From Candidatus Symbiothrix sp. (GTDB taxonomy: Bacteria; Bacteroidota; Bacteroidia; Bacteroidales; Azobacteroidaceae): DNA of 41,634 nt. Shown here in pieces: positions 24,246 to 31,771 of the stretch. A program made the translations under genes and the position numbers. The DNA lies in the NCBI GenBank assembly GCA_031261285.1, contig JAISKM010000116.1, positions 1 to 41,634 on the forward strand, given 5' to 3'. The stretch's first letter is position 1, and every line of letters begins with the position of its first letter. A model generated the notes under the pieces. That model ran no database searches. It was given only the letters and a program-made list of their open reading frames with translations, and was not told the origin of the DNA.

Positions 24246-24905
24246 TTAAATGTTACAAACTAAAGTCATACCCACCCAAATTCTTGGATTTGATGTTGGT
24301 ATTTTATTCCAATATCCGGATGGTGTATTGTTTGTAAGAAGTTGATGGATGTTATAAGTAGAATATCCTAATGAAATATATCCTGCCGGATATTTCAAGC
24401 ATTTCACTCCTGCATTGATGCCATACATAAACATAGGTGTTTTGTTGTTTAAACCATTGGTTTGATTGGTATTAAAATGAATAGATCCTCCGGTTGGAAA
24501 TCCAATGGAAAAATCATTGCTCACAAATACTGCCAAACTTTCAGTTAGTGGATAAACTAATTTAGGACTTGCTGTCAAATAATACGTGTAAATCTTGTAA
24601 CTAAAATAATCAGGCACGGACTTCCAATTTCCATCTTGATAATAGTCAGCAAGAAAACCTGTTTGCAGTTCTAAAGCCAAATACTTTGCCTTTTTTACCG
24701 GACAAAATTCATATCCCAACTGTATTTTTACAGACCCACGATTGTTGTTATCAGAAATCATATCTACAATAGCGTCCATGTCAGCAAATAATCCAAAAGT
24801 GAGCCCCGGATTATTTGCTGAAATAGCTTTTTCTTGATTTTGAGCAGACATTAGGCTACTCAAAATCAAGAAAAAAAGAAAGAATATGCTCTTTTTTAAA
24901 TCCAT
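24246..24905 (-). CDS. Predicted outer-membrane beta-barrel protein
   Basis: 219 residues with a signal peptide (FFLFFLILSSLMSAQ) and amphipathic strands (ALELQTGFLADYYQ; YYLTASPKLVYPL; AVFVSNDFSIGF; YISLGYSTYNIHQ). No enzymatic motif is visible. The shape suggests a second small barrel related to the next gene's product. It lies 9 nt downstream of the lipoprotein gene. Base composition is markedly AT-rich like the rest of this operon. Confidence 0.65.
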   Translation of the reverse strand: MDLKKSIFFLFFLILSSLMSAQNQEKAISANNPGLTFGLFADMDAIVDMISDNNNRGSVKIQLGYEFCPVKKAKYLALELQTGFLADYYQDGNWKSVPDYFSYKIYTYYLTASPKLVYPLTESLAVFVSNDFSIGFPTGGSIHFNTNQTNGLNNKTPMFMYGINAGVKCLKYPAGYISLGYSTYNIHQLLTNNTPSGYWNKIPTSNPRIWVGMTLVCNI

Positions 24906-24914
24906 TAACGCAAG

Positions 24915-26309
24915 TTATTTTTTGATTATTCGCATGCCTCGCCAATCAGCACCAAATCGACCACACACATACACTTCTCCACTTTCGAGAGTCGGAGTTT
25001 GAGCATTTAGTGTCGCTTGTATTGCCTTCCCCCAATTAATAGCATCAGTAAGTGAATGTACGGAACCTACGCTAAATCCGGACTGGCTGTTCCAGGAAAT
25101 TTGAAAATTAAAATTCCACTGACTGTCAAATACATGGGTATAAGAATCTTCATTGTACTTAATCCGAGACTCATCCAAAGTAATTACGCGAACAGTGGTT
25201 TTATCAACAATAATAAATCCTGTTGCCTTATCAATATTTGTAGCACCCTGCTTCAATTCACTCTTTATATAATCAGAAATAGCTTTGGCTCCTATAGAAA
25301 TAACTTTCTCAAATAATGTTGCTTTATAATCTGGCACAACAAGCGTCGCAACATTCACACGTCGATCATAACCGGGAATAGTCATATAAGCAGGCGGAAA
25401 ATAAATTGGACCTTGTATTTTTTTCAAATCTTTAAGATATTCATTGGGGATTGATCTTTTGATCACCATATCTCTCCAACCAACACGCAATTCATCCGCA
25501 TCAGTCTTGCTCCATCCAATCCAGTTTTTCTTATCTGTCCAACCACTCACACCTATTTCCGAATAAACAAAATAATTATAAAAATAAAATTTCCCTCTAA
25601 TTCTTCTTTTGCTATTGAACTCAATGGTATGAGTTTTAGTTGATCCAATTAAACTTTGAATCAATTTCCCAACAATGGTATGTCTATCTGGTGAAAATGT
25701 TGGAAATTGATCAAAATTAGGTTCTGAAGGTGCTTGAGGTGCCACATAATTATCGTATTGATTATCAGGCAATAATACGTAATTGCCATTTGAAATCACC
25801 TCATAGTCGCCAACTTCATCAAACGTTTCATAAAGAGTAATGCCATCACCAAGGTCAAAAGTATGTTCGTCGATTAGACGTCCCTGTAATTGGAGATCTG
25901 AAAAAATCAAAGCATCAAATTGATCTTTTTTGTCGATAGGAATCGCATAAGTCCCCTCCGGTGTAATTTTTACAATTTGTGTACCAACTTCTAATTCTCC
26001 ATTTGGATTAACCAAGCGAGCAAAATTTGGATTAGGAATCAACTCTTCATAACCAAGTACTTCGTAATAAGTTGTTTCATCAGAAGATCTCAATGAATTA
26101 TTACTTGGAATTTTGCTCAATAAGCTAATAAATGGTTTGCCACTTCTAAGTTGAATAGCAGTAGAATTTCCATTTTTAATAGCTGTCAATAGCGACTGCT
26201 CATCGGAAAAAGATAACCTTTCGAAATCGACATCCTTAAATTCTATAGACTCATCATACAAATTTTCGTCATTTGAACACGCCACAGTAAAAAACAGCAA
26301 TGCTGCCAA
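24915..26309 (-). CDS. Unrecognised lipoprotein with an apparently frameshifted start
   Basis: 464 residues counted from a TTG at 26309. I do not recognise the family. The N-terminus LAALLFFTVACSNDEN contains a lipobox cysteine but lacks the basic n-region. That region exists 27 nt upstream in another frame: ATG at 26336 starts MKI then stops. One extra A in the AAAA run (26330-26333) would give MKNLKKIFLLAALLFFTVAC, an ideal lipoprotein signal. So the start is either frameshifted, a sequencing error, or phase-variable. The mature part is acidic at first and then has IWLGW-like aromatic-rich stretches (GVSGWTDKKNWIGWSKTDAD) and a C-terminal RFGADWRGMRIIKK. It is first in an operon with two beta-barrels and is preceded by a structured leader (26386-26595). 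Confidence 0.65.
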   Translation of the reverse strand: MAALLFFTVACSNDENLYDESIEFKDVDFERLSFSDEQSLLTAIKNGNSTAIQLRSGKPFISLLSKIPSNNSLRSSDETTYYEVLGYEELIPNPNFARLVNPNGELEVGTQIVKITPEGTYAIPIDKKDQFDALIFSDLQLQGRLIDEHTFDLGDGITLYETFDEVGDYEVISNGNYVLLPDNQYDNYVAPQAPSEPNFDQFPTFSPDRHTIVGKLIQSLIGSTKTHTIEFNSKRRIRGKFYFYNYFVYSEIGVSGWTDKKNWIGWSKTDADELRVGWRDMVIKRSIPNEYLKDLKKIQGPIYFPPAYMTIPGYDRRVNVATLVVPDYKATLFEKVISIGAKAISDYIKSELKQGATNIDKATGFIIVDKTTVRVITLDESRIKYNEDSYTHVFDSQWNFNFQISWNSQSGFSVGSVHSLTDAINWGKAIQATLNAQTPTLESGEVYVCGRFGADWRGMRIIKK

Positions 26310-26385
26310 TAAAAATATTTTTTTTTAAATTTTCATAATTTTCTTTTTTTGAATTTCTTTTTTATTTACTTGTCCTGTGTTTAAG

Positions 26386-26595
26386 ATACGCACACAAAAA
26401 GAGCGCGGACAAAACTGCAAATTATCTGTTTCTTGAGGTTCTCGACTACCTAACAGTCAAATAAGTGAATCATGCCCACGCCAAACGGCGTGAGTGTCAT
26501 CATTCTTACTCTTGGCTGTTGTTGAAATTGTCTAAATTTCAAAAAACAAGATATAAGCTGAAACGCTTTTCCAAATATGTTTAAAATATGCGTAT
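26386..26595 (-). ncRNA. Structured leader RNA candidate R2 (paralogue of R1)
   Basis: Read on the minus strand, this 210-nt element aligns along its length with 31772-31986. The ends pair (ATACGCA with TGCGTAT). Inside are AAAAGCG near 26570 facing a CGCGCT-T-run end, a covarying stem that replaces the GGCTTACAGA/TCTGTAAGCC stem of R1, the conserved GACAATTTC and GTAGTCGA, and a long hairpin tipped by CACGCC/GGCGTG. It lies between a TAACTTTG promoter box and the lipoprotein start (about 50 nt away). I cannot assign it to a named RNA family. Confidence 0.7.
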
Positions 26596-26643
26596 GATCG
26601 CTTTGTTTTATGTCATAGGCTATTTTTATTGTTAAACTGGTTA

Positions 26644-26651
26644 CAAAGTTA
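26644..26651 (-). promoter_or_regulatory. Promoter -7 box upstream of R2
   Basis: TAACTTTG on the minus strand. Transcription would begin near 26638, about 43 nt before R2. The region 26337-26815 otherwise holds only R2 and the surA promoter. Confidence 0.5.
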
Positions 26652-26789
26652 TGTATTATTTTCGAATTAGTAAAGGAAATTTGTTTATTATTTTCTTCAT
26701 CCTACCTCCAAGTGTACAAAAAATCAGTAAAAAACCGTAAATTATAAAAAAAAACAATTATCTTATATCAATTTACACATATAATTTCG

Positions 26790-26797
26790 TACCTTTG
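26790..26797 (+). promoter_or_regulatory. surA promoter -7 box
   Basis: TACCTTTG, 18 nt before the ATG at 26816. It excludes the upstream in-frame start at 26795, which would lie inside the promoter. No clear -33 element. Confidence 0.6.
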
Positions 26798-26815
26798 CCG
26801 CAAATAATTTTGTTT

Positions 26816-28240
26816 ATGAAAAACGTAAAAAAAATATTCAGGGGATTGCGGGTCACTCCCGCAATGACATTGGTGCTTGCTATTGGTGCATTGGTAATTG
26901 GTAATGGCTCACTGGTCACTGCCCAAAAGAACGTCATTGACGAAGTGATTTGGGTGATTGGCGATGATGCGATTTTTAAATCGGACGTAGAGATGATGCG
27001 CCAACAAATGCTGTATGAGAATCAGCGGATAGAAGGCGATCCGTATTGCTTTATCCCGGAACAAATTGCGATACAAAAACTGTACCTGCATCAGGCAAAA
27101 TTAGACAGTATTTCGATACCTGAATCGGACGTTTTTCGTTCGGTTGACGCAAAAATCAATAACGCAATCACCCGTGCCGGCTCTAAAGAACGCTTGGAAC
27201 AGGAAATGAATAAACCGTTGAGTGCCATTCGCGAAGATTTAAGAACTCAGGAGCGCGAAAGGTATATGGTGCAACTGATGCAACGGGATTTAGTAAAAAA
27301 CGTGAAAGTGACGCCTTCGGACGTGCGCACGTTTTACGACCGCATCCCAAAAGATAGTCTACCGTTTATTCCAACTTCGGTAGAAGTGGAAATTATCACC
27401 AACGAACCGGTTATTTCACTTGCAGAAATTGATTATGTCAAGGAACGTTTGCGCGACTATACCGAGCAGGTGACGAGCGGCAAACGGGATTTCTCTACGT
27501 TGGCGCGTTTGTATTCGGAAGACAAAGGTTCTGCCGTACAAGGCGGAGAACTGGGATTTATGGGCAAGGGACAACTGGTACCCGAATTTGCTGCTGCCGC
27601 TTTTGAACTCAACGATCCGAAACGCGTGTCACGTATTGTGGAATCAGAATACGGCTACCATATTATACAGTTGATTGAGAAGCGGGGCGACCGCGCGAAT
27701 GTGCGTCACATCCTGCTGAAACCACAGGTAACAAAAGAAGAATTAGTGACGGCAATGGTACGTCTGGATTCTATCCGCACCGACATTGTGGAAGGAAAAG
27801 ACGGCAAAACCATCTCTTTTGAGGAGGCTGTGCCCTATATTTCGCAGGACAAAGATACACGCATGAACAATGGGTTGATGGTCAACGGCAATGAATCCGA
27901 ACGTTATGGCACCTCCCATTTTGAAATGGCTGAATTGCCTATGGAAATGAGTGTATTGGTGGACACGATGAAGGTAGGCGATATTTCACACGCATTCACG
28001 ATGAAAAATACCAAGCAAAAAGATGTGGTGGCAATTGTAAAACTGAAATCACGGACAGAAGGTCACAAAGCAAGCCTTTCGGAAGATTATCAGGCTCTGA
28101 AAGGACTGACCGAAGATCAAAAACGGCAGGAAACGCTCGAAAAGTGGTTGGCACAAAAACAAAAAGACACTTATATTCGCATCAATGAAAAGTGGCAAAA
28201 CTGTGATTTTCAATTCAAAGGTTGGGTAAAAAGTGAATAA
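26816..28240 (+). CDS. surA: Periplasmic chaperone/peptidyl-prolyl isomerase SurA
   Basis: 475 residues. It helps outer-membrane proteins fold. SurA-type N-domain (VIDEVIWVIGDDAIFKSDVE) is followed by two parvulin domains: the first is canonical (FSTLARLYSEDKGSAVQGGE, then LGFMGKGQLVPEF and YGYHIIQLIEKR), the second (RANVRHILLKPQ onward) is looser. The signal region is unusual: after MKNVKKIF, RGLRVTPAMT comes from a family D palindrome and GALVIGNGSLVTA from a family B repeat. It overlaps the OstA-like gene by 8 nt. In related genomes, as I recall, the PPIase genes are contiguous; here a minus-strand cassette separates surA from the other two. Confidence 0.9.
   Translation: MKNVKKIFRGLRVTPAMTLVLAIGALVIGNGSLVTAQKNVIDEVIWVIGDDAIFKSDVEMMRQQMLYENQRIEGDPYCFIPEQIAIQKLYLHQAKLDSISIPESDVFRSVDAKINNAITRAGSKERLEQEMNKPLSAIREDLRTQERERYMVQLMQRDLVKNVKVTPSDVRTFYDRIPKDSLPFIPTSVEVEIITNEPVISLAEIDYVKERLRDYTEQVTSGKRDFSTLARLYSEDKGSAVQGGELGFMGKGQLVPEFAAAAFELNDPKRVSRIVESEYGYHIIQLIEKRGDRANVRHILLKPQVTKEELVTAMVRLDSIRTDIVEGKDGKTISFEEAVPYISQDKDTRMNNGLMVNGNESERYGTSHFEMAELPMEMSVLVDTMKVGDISHAFTMKNTKQKDVVAIVKLKSRTEGHKASLSEDYQALKGLTEDQKRQETLEKWLAQKQKDTYIRINEKWQNCDFQFKGWVKSE
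26841..26925. repeat. Repeats D7 and B4 forming the surA signal-peptide region
   Basis: D7: ATTGCGGG (26845-26852) pairs with CCCGCAAT (26858-26865), flanked by GGGG and GAC. B4 (26883-26925) contains TTGGTAATTGGTAATGG and CACTGGTCACTG. Together they encode most of the residues between the start codon and the probable cleavage site. Confidence 0.85.
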
Positions 28241-29966
28241 AACAATTCTTTTCTGTACATGTTTCAGTTTGGCAATTGCTGTAGGGGTGTTACGCGCAAC
28301 GCCCCTACAACAAAAACAAACAAAATCCAAAGTAAAAATGGAGTATGCCGACTCCACCGTTATGAGCCGCGCCAACCCGGGCGTGCACGTGATGGTGGGC
28401 AATGTCAAATTTTCACACAAAGGTGCTGTGATGACGTGTGACAGTGCATACCTCTACGAAATCGAAAATTCATTGGACGCTTTCAGTAATGTGACAATCA
28501 ATCAGGGTGATTCCGTGTTTCTGTACGGCGGCTTTTTGCGCTACGACGGCAATCTCAACGAGGCGAAAATGTGGGAAAATGTGCGTATGGAAAACGCCAC
28601 CATGACACTTTTCACTGAAGACTTGGTGTTCGACCGCAACCGCAATTTGGCCTATTATTTCGACCACGGCACGCTGGTGGACGAAAACAACGAATTGGTG
28701 TCCGTTTACGGAGAATATTCCCCGTCAACCAAGTTGGCGACTTTCCGGGATCAAGTGGTGCTCACTAACTACAATGAAAGTGAGAGTGAGAGTGAAAACG
28801 AGATCGAAAACAAAAATGATAGCATCAACGCCAATGACAGCACATCAGAGCATGGACCTGTCAATTTTGTTCTCACGACTAACGTACTCGAATATTCTAC
28901 CATTGACAAGGTCGCAACCATTCTCGGCAAAACCAAAATAGTTTCCGACAGTGCAATCATCTACTCAACGCGAGGCAAATACGACACAGCTAACGATTTG
29001 GCAACACTGTACGACCGCTCGCTCGTGGTGTCGAAAGACGAAACGAAAACGATGACAGGCGACACGCTGTTTTTCAACCGTGCAACCGGTTTTGGTGAGG
29101 CGTTTGGCCACATGGTGCTCAACGATACCGTTCAAAAAGTGATTCTCATGGGCAATTACGGCTATTTTGACCGGCAACGCGACTTCGCTTTTGCCACCGA
29201 CTCTGCTCAAGCGATTGAATATGGACAAAAAGATTCACTCTTTCTGCATGCCGACACGTTGCAAATAGAAACAGTTACCGGTAACCGGTTATCAGATACC
29301 GGTGACCTTGCCGACACGTTGCACATGGAGACCGGCACGGCAAAGGTTGAGCGGGAACTGAAAGCCTTTTATGGCGTGCGCATCTACCGGGTTGATTTAC
29401 AAGGTGTTTGCGACTCGCTGCAATTCAATACCGTCGATTCGACGCTCTACCTCTACAAAAATCCGATTTTGTGGAACACGGGGTATCAAATCACGGGCGA
29501 CAAAATGGAAATTTTGTTCAACGACTCCACCCTCGAACGGATGAACGTCTTCGACCGCGCGTTTGCAATGGAAGAAAAAGATTCCACCTATTTCAATCAA
29601 GTCAAAGGCAAAGATATCCACGCCTTTTTTACAGGGGGCGAACTGACGCAAGTGGATGTCACCGGCAGTACCGAATCAATTTATTACCCGGTTGAGGACT
29701 CCGGAACGGAATTTATCGGTCGCAACAAGAGTGCAAGCGACTACATGACGCTCTTCATTGAGAATCGCAAACCCTGGAAAATTGTTTGGTTTCCGGCCAC
29801 GCAAGGCGAAATGTTACCGTTAGTCGATTTAGTACCGGCGTCGAAATTTCTGGATGGTTTTTACAACTACAACTACCTGCGTCCGCTGGATCGCACCGAT
29901 ATTTTTAGAAAAACAGTGTTTAAATCAGAAGACATCCCGGCACCCAAACGCCATCAAAAACGCTAA
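28233..29966 (+). CDS. OstA-like (LptA-type) exported protein
   Basis: 577 residues. The OstA-like N-terminal domain is visible in MSRANPGVHVMVGNVKFSHKG and MTCDSAYLYEIENSLDAFSN; further beta-jellyroll repeats follow. LptA/OstA proteins take part in lipopolysaccharide transport; the Bacteroidota type is long. The signal region (SLAIAVGVLRATPL) contains the palindrome at 28281-28308. A low-complexity insert (NESESESENEIENKND) starts near 28776, and a 60-bp duplication around a family B repeat lies at 29250-29323. It is read with surA (8-nt overlap) and converges with the DUF975 gene (4-nt overlap of stops). Confidence 0.8.
   Translation: MNKTILFCTCFSLAIAVGVLRATPLQQKQTKSKVKMEYADSTVMSRANPGVHVMVGNVKFSHKGAVMTCDSAYLYEIENSLDAFSNVTINQGDSVFLYGGFLRYDGNLNEAKMWENVRMENATMTLFTEDLVFDRNRNLAYYFDHGTLVDENNELVSVYGEYSPSTKLATFRDQVVLTNYNESESESENEIENKNDSINANDSTSEHGPVNFVLTTNVLEYSTIDKVATILGKTKIVSDSAIIYSTRGKYDTANDLATLYDRSLVVSKDETKTMTGDTLFFNRATGFGEAFGHMVLNDTVQKVILMGNYGYFDRQRDFAFATDSAQAIEYGQKDSLFLHADTLQIETVTGNRLSDTGDLADTLHMETGTAKVERELKAFYGVRIYRVDLQGVCDSLQFNTVDSTLYLYKNPILWNTGYQITGDKMEILFNDSTLERMNVFDRAFAMEEKDSTYFNQVKGKDIHAFFTGGELTQVDVTGSTESIYYPVEDSGTEFIGRNKSASDYMTLFIENRKPWKIVWFPATQGEMLPLVDLVPASKFLDGFYNYNYLRPLDRTDIFRKTVFKSEDIPAPKRHQKR
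28281..28308. repeat. Palindrome in the OstA-like signal-peptide region
   Basis: GTAGGGGTGTT (28281-28291) pairs with AACGCCCCTAC (28298-28308), one G-T pair, 6-nt loop. It encodes VGVLRATPL at the probable cleavage zone. Confidence 0.8.
29250..29323. repeat. Family B repeat B5 flanked by a 60-bp-period duplication (in OstA-like gene)
   Basis: GCCGACACGTTGCA at 29250-29263 recurs at 29310-29323; the encoded ADTLQIET and ADTLHMET are 20 residues apart. Between them lies the perfect palindrome GTTACCGGTAAC (29273-29284) followed by CCGGTGAC. It resembles an insertion that duplicated its target. Confidence 0.75.
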
Positions 29967-30601
29967 TCAGTTTTTTTTGCGATATATGCCTGCTTTACGT
30001 CTTCGTAAAAATTCAGATTGCTGGATTGAATGTAAGGAACAAGGAAAATAAAGCCGATTCCTAACGTCAAGAAACTCAATATAGCCCAACCGATAAAGCG
30101 GAGTTGCAAACAAAAATACTTCCATTTGTAGCCGTACATCAGTTCTTTACTTTTCAAAATGGCATCGTAAGACCCGATTGTGCTGTCTTCCGCCAAGATG
30201 AAAAAGGTCATGGAATAAGCCAACGCCTTAATGATTCCGGGGATGATGAGCAACAAGCAATATAAGAAAATCAACACTTGTTGCAATAAATACGTTGCAA
30301 GCGCACGCACAAATTGTTTAAATCCATCAAAAATGGTGCTGATTTCTGTTTTTTCATTGTATTTCAACGAAATAATAAACAACACATAGCCTAAACCAAG
30401 CGGACCTGCAATAACAAGCACAACAATCGCCGGCCAAAAATTCTGAAACGCAAATGGATTTAAAGGATCAGCCCCAAATTGCGAAAATCCTTCAAACACC
30501 GCGATTATCAACAGATAAATAAGCGTGCCCAACGCTGCGGTTCCCCATTTTCCCTCTAATGTCTGGCGAGCTTTCGCCGTCAATTCTGCATTTGATGTCA
30601 T
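29963..30601 (-). CDS. DUF975 family integral membrane protein
   Basis: 212 residues with several membrane segments: GTLIYLLIIAVFEGF, VVLVIAGPLGLGYVLFII, VLIFLYCLLLIIPGIIKAL, WAILSFLTLGIGFIFLVPYI. The N-terminal LTAKARQTLEGKWGTA and the LGYVLF...YNEKTEISTIFDGF pattern are typical of DUF975. Function is unknown. It has its own promoter and is divergent from the toxin remnant. Confidence 0.8.
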   Translation of the reverse strand: MTSNAELTAKARQTLEGKWGTAALGTLIYLLIIAVFEGFSQFGADPLNPFAFQNFWPAIVVLVIAGPLGLGYVLFIISLKYNEKTEISTIFDGFKQFVRALATYLLQQVLIFLYCLLLIIPGIIKALAYSMTFFILAEDSTIGSYDAILKSKELMYGYKWKYFCLQLRFIGWAILSFLTLGIGFIFLVPYIQSSNLNFYEDVKQAYIAKKTD

Positions 30602-30632
30602 AATTTTAAATTTTAATGTAAATAATTGGGGA

Positions 30633-30663
30633 CAAAGTTAAGTAAAAAAATTCATTAGAACAA
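30633..30663 (-). promoter_or_regulatory. Promoter of the DUF975 gene
   Basis: On the minus strand TTG (30663-30661), 20 nt, TAACTTTG (30640-30633). A complete Bacteroidota-type promoter, about 32 nt before the ATG. Confidence 0.7.
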
Positions 30664-30971
30664 TTGTTAGCGAAAAAAATATTCCATTTTCTTTAGAAGC
30701 AGAATTGGACTTAATTGATGTATATAACTATATTGCATACGAACTTTTAGAGCCGGCAATTGCACTGTCTTTTATTAATGGCTTACTCGAAAGAACGCAT
30801 CAACTTTCCATTTATGGCAGAGCGATAGCCGTGAGCCAGCGCGAATATATCCAAAGACGTTATGGCCCCCAAGCTCGCACAATCACCTATAAACGAATGA
30901 CTATCGTTTTCAATGTGGTTGACGAAAGAGTGCTAATCCGTCGTGTGATGCCGGGCAGTATGGTGCTGTAA
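30654..30971 (+). pseudogene. RelE/ParE-type toxin remnant without ATG
   Basis: The frame, open from 30642, encodes IRTIVSEKNIPFSLEAELDL and then IDVYNYIAYELLEPAIALSF. The C-terminal TITYKRMTIVFNVVDERVLI is followed by RRVMPGS. The layout (short strand, two helices with YIAxELxEP, then strands with IVFxVxxxxVxIxRV) fits ParE/RelE toxins. No ATG or GTG lies in frame at the expected start; ATT at 30654 or TTG at 30705 would be needed. No antitoxin gene is adjacent. It is probably a decayed or orphan toxin. Confidence 0.5.
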
Positions 30972-31004
30972 TGTTCACACTTTTAAAATATTTTTTGCAA
31001 AAAA

Positions 31005-31036
31005 TTTGGTAGTCTCAAAAAAAATGCGTTACTTTG
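31005..31036 (+). promoter_or_regulatory. Promoter of leader R3 and the 31348 gene
   Basis: TTTG (31005-31008), 20 nt, TTACTTTG (31029-31036). Transcription would start near 31042 and leave a leader of about 300 nt. Confidence 0.65.
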
Positions 31037-31041
31037 CACCG

Positions 31042-31293
31042 ACTTCTAAACGATAAAATGTTGAGAAAGCGTTGTCAACAGTTTAGGAGGAGCGCGACAT
31101 ATCCCAAATTAAGAATCTGGTAAATTCAATTTACACCGGGATGTGGGCAAACGCGCTCGCGTTATTTTATGTATGTGATTCAGGAATTCTATGAATTCTT
31201 GTAATATATATAAAAGCGCGGGTGGCTGTTGTTCTCTGGTGTATGGGCTTACCAGAGCCTTTAATTTGGAGAGTAAATGGTCCCCGCGCTTTT
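31042..31293 (+). ncRNA. Structured leader R3 ending in a large terminator hairpin
   Basis: GAGCGCG (31090-31096) pairs with CGCGCTC (31152-31158). Inside, CATATCCC (31098-31105) pairs with GGGATGTG (31138-31145), and GTAAATT with AATTTAC. Then AAAAGCGCGGG (31212-31222) pairs perfectly with CCCGCGCTTTT (31283-31293), enclosing CTCTGGT/ACCAGAG (31234-31240, 31251-31257). Its sequence differs from R1/R2, but its position is the same: promoter, structure, GC-rich hairpin with T-run, exported-protein gene. It could be an attenuator. Confidence 0.55.
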
Positions 31294-31347
31294 CTCATTT
31301 TATAAATTGCCGAACTTGGGGACGGAGAGGCGAAAAAATTATGTGCA

Positions 31348-31680
31348 ATGAAAAAAACATTTTTAGTATTTCTGATTACTGCTCTTTTGGTAATTGGCAG
31401 TTGGTCACCGGCAACCGCTCGGGTGTCGATTGGCGACGGAGACGCTTCGAGTGGCGTCAGCCTCCGGTTAGATGGCACAAAAGGCGGTCTACTATTGCCA
31501 CAGGTAGAAATCACCGACCTCACGGCTTTGCCCGATGACTTTCCTGTTGAGACCGATCCCGATGCCGTCGTTGGTCTCTTGGTCTACAACAAAACAGCAG
31601 CAGTTGATGACGCAACTGATGCCGACATTACTGTTGGGATTTATTATTGGTCATCAACCGGTTGGAAATTATTGGCTTGA
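31348..31680 (+). CDS. Small exported protein, paralogue of the N-terminus of the 32049 gene
   Basis: 110 residues. Signal peptide MKKTFLVFLITALLVIGSWS ends near PATA-R; its core is repeat B6. The mature part (VSIGDGDASSGVSLRLDG, GGLLLPQVEITDLTALPDD, GLLVYNKT, GIYYWSSTGWKLL) aligns with the N-terminal 90 residues of the protein encoded at 32049 (GGLQLPQV, GLMVYN, GVYVWKDEAW). The C-terminal paralogous domain is absent. Function is unknown; probably a cell-surface or periplasmic protein. It has its own promoter and structured leader. Confidence 0.65.
   Translation: MKKTFLVFLITALLVIGSWSPATARVSIGDGDASSGVSLRLDGTKGGLLLPQVEITDLTALPDDFPVETDPDAVVGLLVYNKTAAVDDATDADITVGIYYWSSTGWKLLA
31386..31418. repeat. 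Repeat B6 in the signal peptide of the 31348 gene
   Basis: TTGGTAATTGGCAGTTGGTC followed by ACCGGCAACCG, a family B variant. It encodes LVIGSWSPATA. Confidence 0.7.
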
Positions 31681-31683
31681 GAG

Positions 31684-31713
31684 TTTGGTATTCAAAAATT
31701 ATGCCTACCTTTG
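31684..31713 (+). promoter_or_regulatory. Promoter of leader R1 and the 32049 gene
   Basis: TTTG (31684-31687), 18 nt, TACCTTTG (31706-31713), directly after the upstream stop codon at 31680. Confidence 0.7.
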
Positions 31714-31771
31714 CAGGTAGAAGTTACAAAAAAGTAAAAAAACAGCAGATTATGATATAAACATAAATGTG

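Noticed and set aside
26795..26815. Start of surA at 26795
   Set aside because: It overlaps the TACCTTTG promoter box; the ATG at 26816 gives a normal basic n-region.
28776..28830. GAGAGTGAGAGTGAAAACGA stretch in the OstA-like gene as a palindromic insert
   Set aside because: It is a simple acidic low-complexity run without inverted repeat and does not match the other families.
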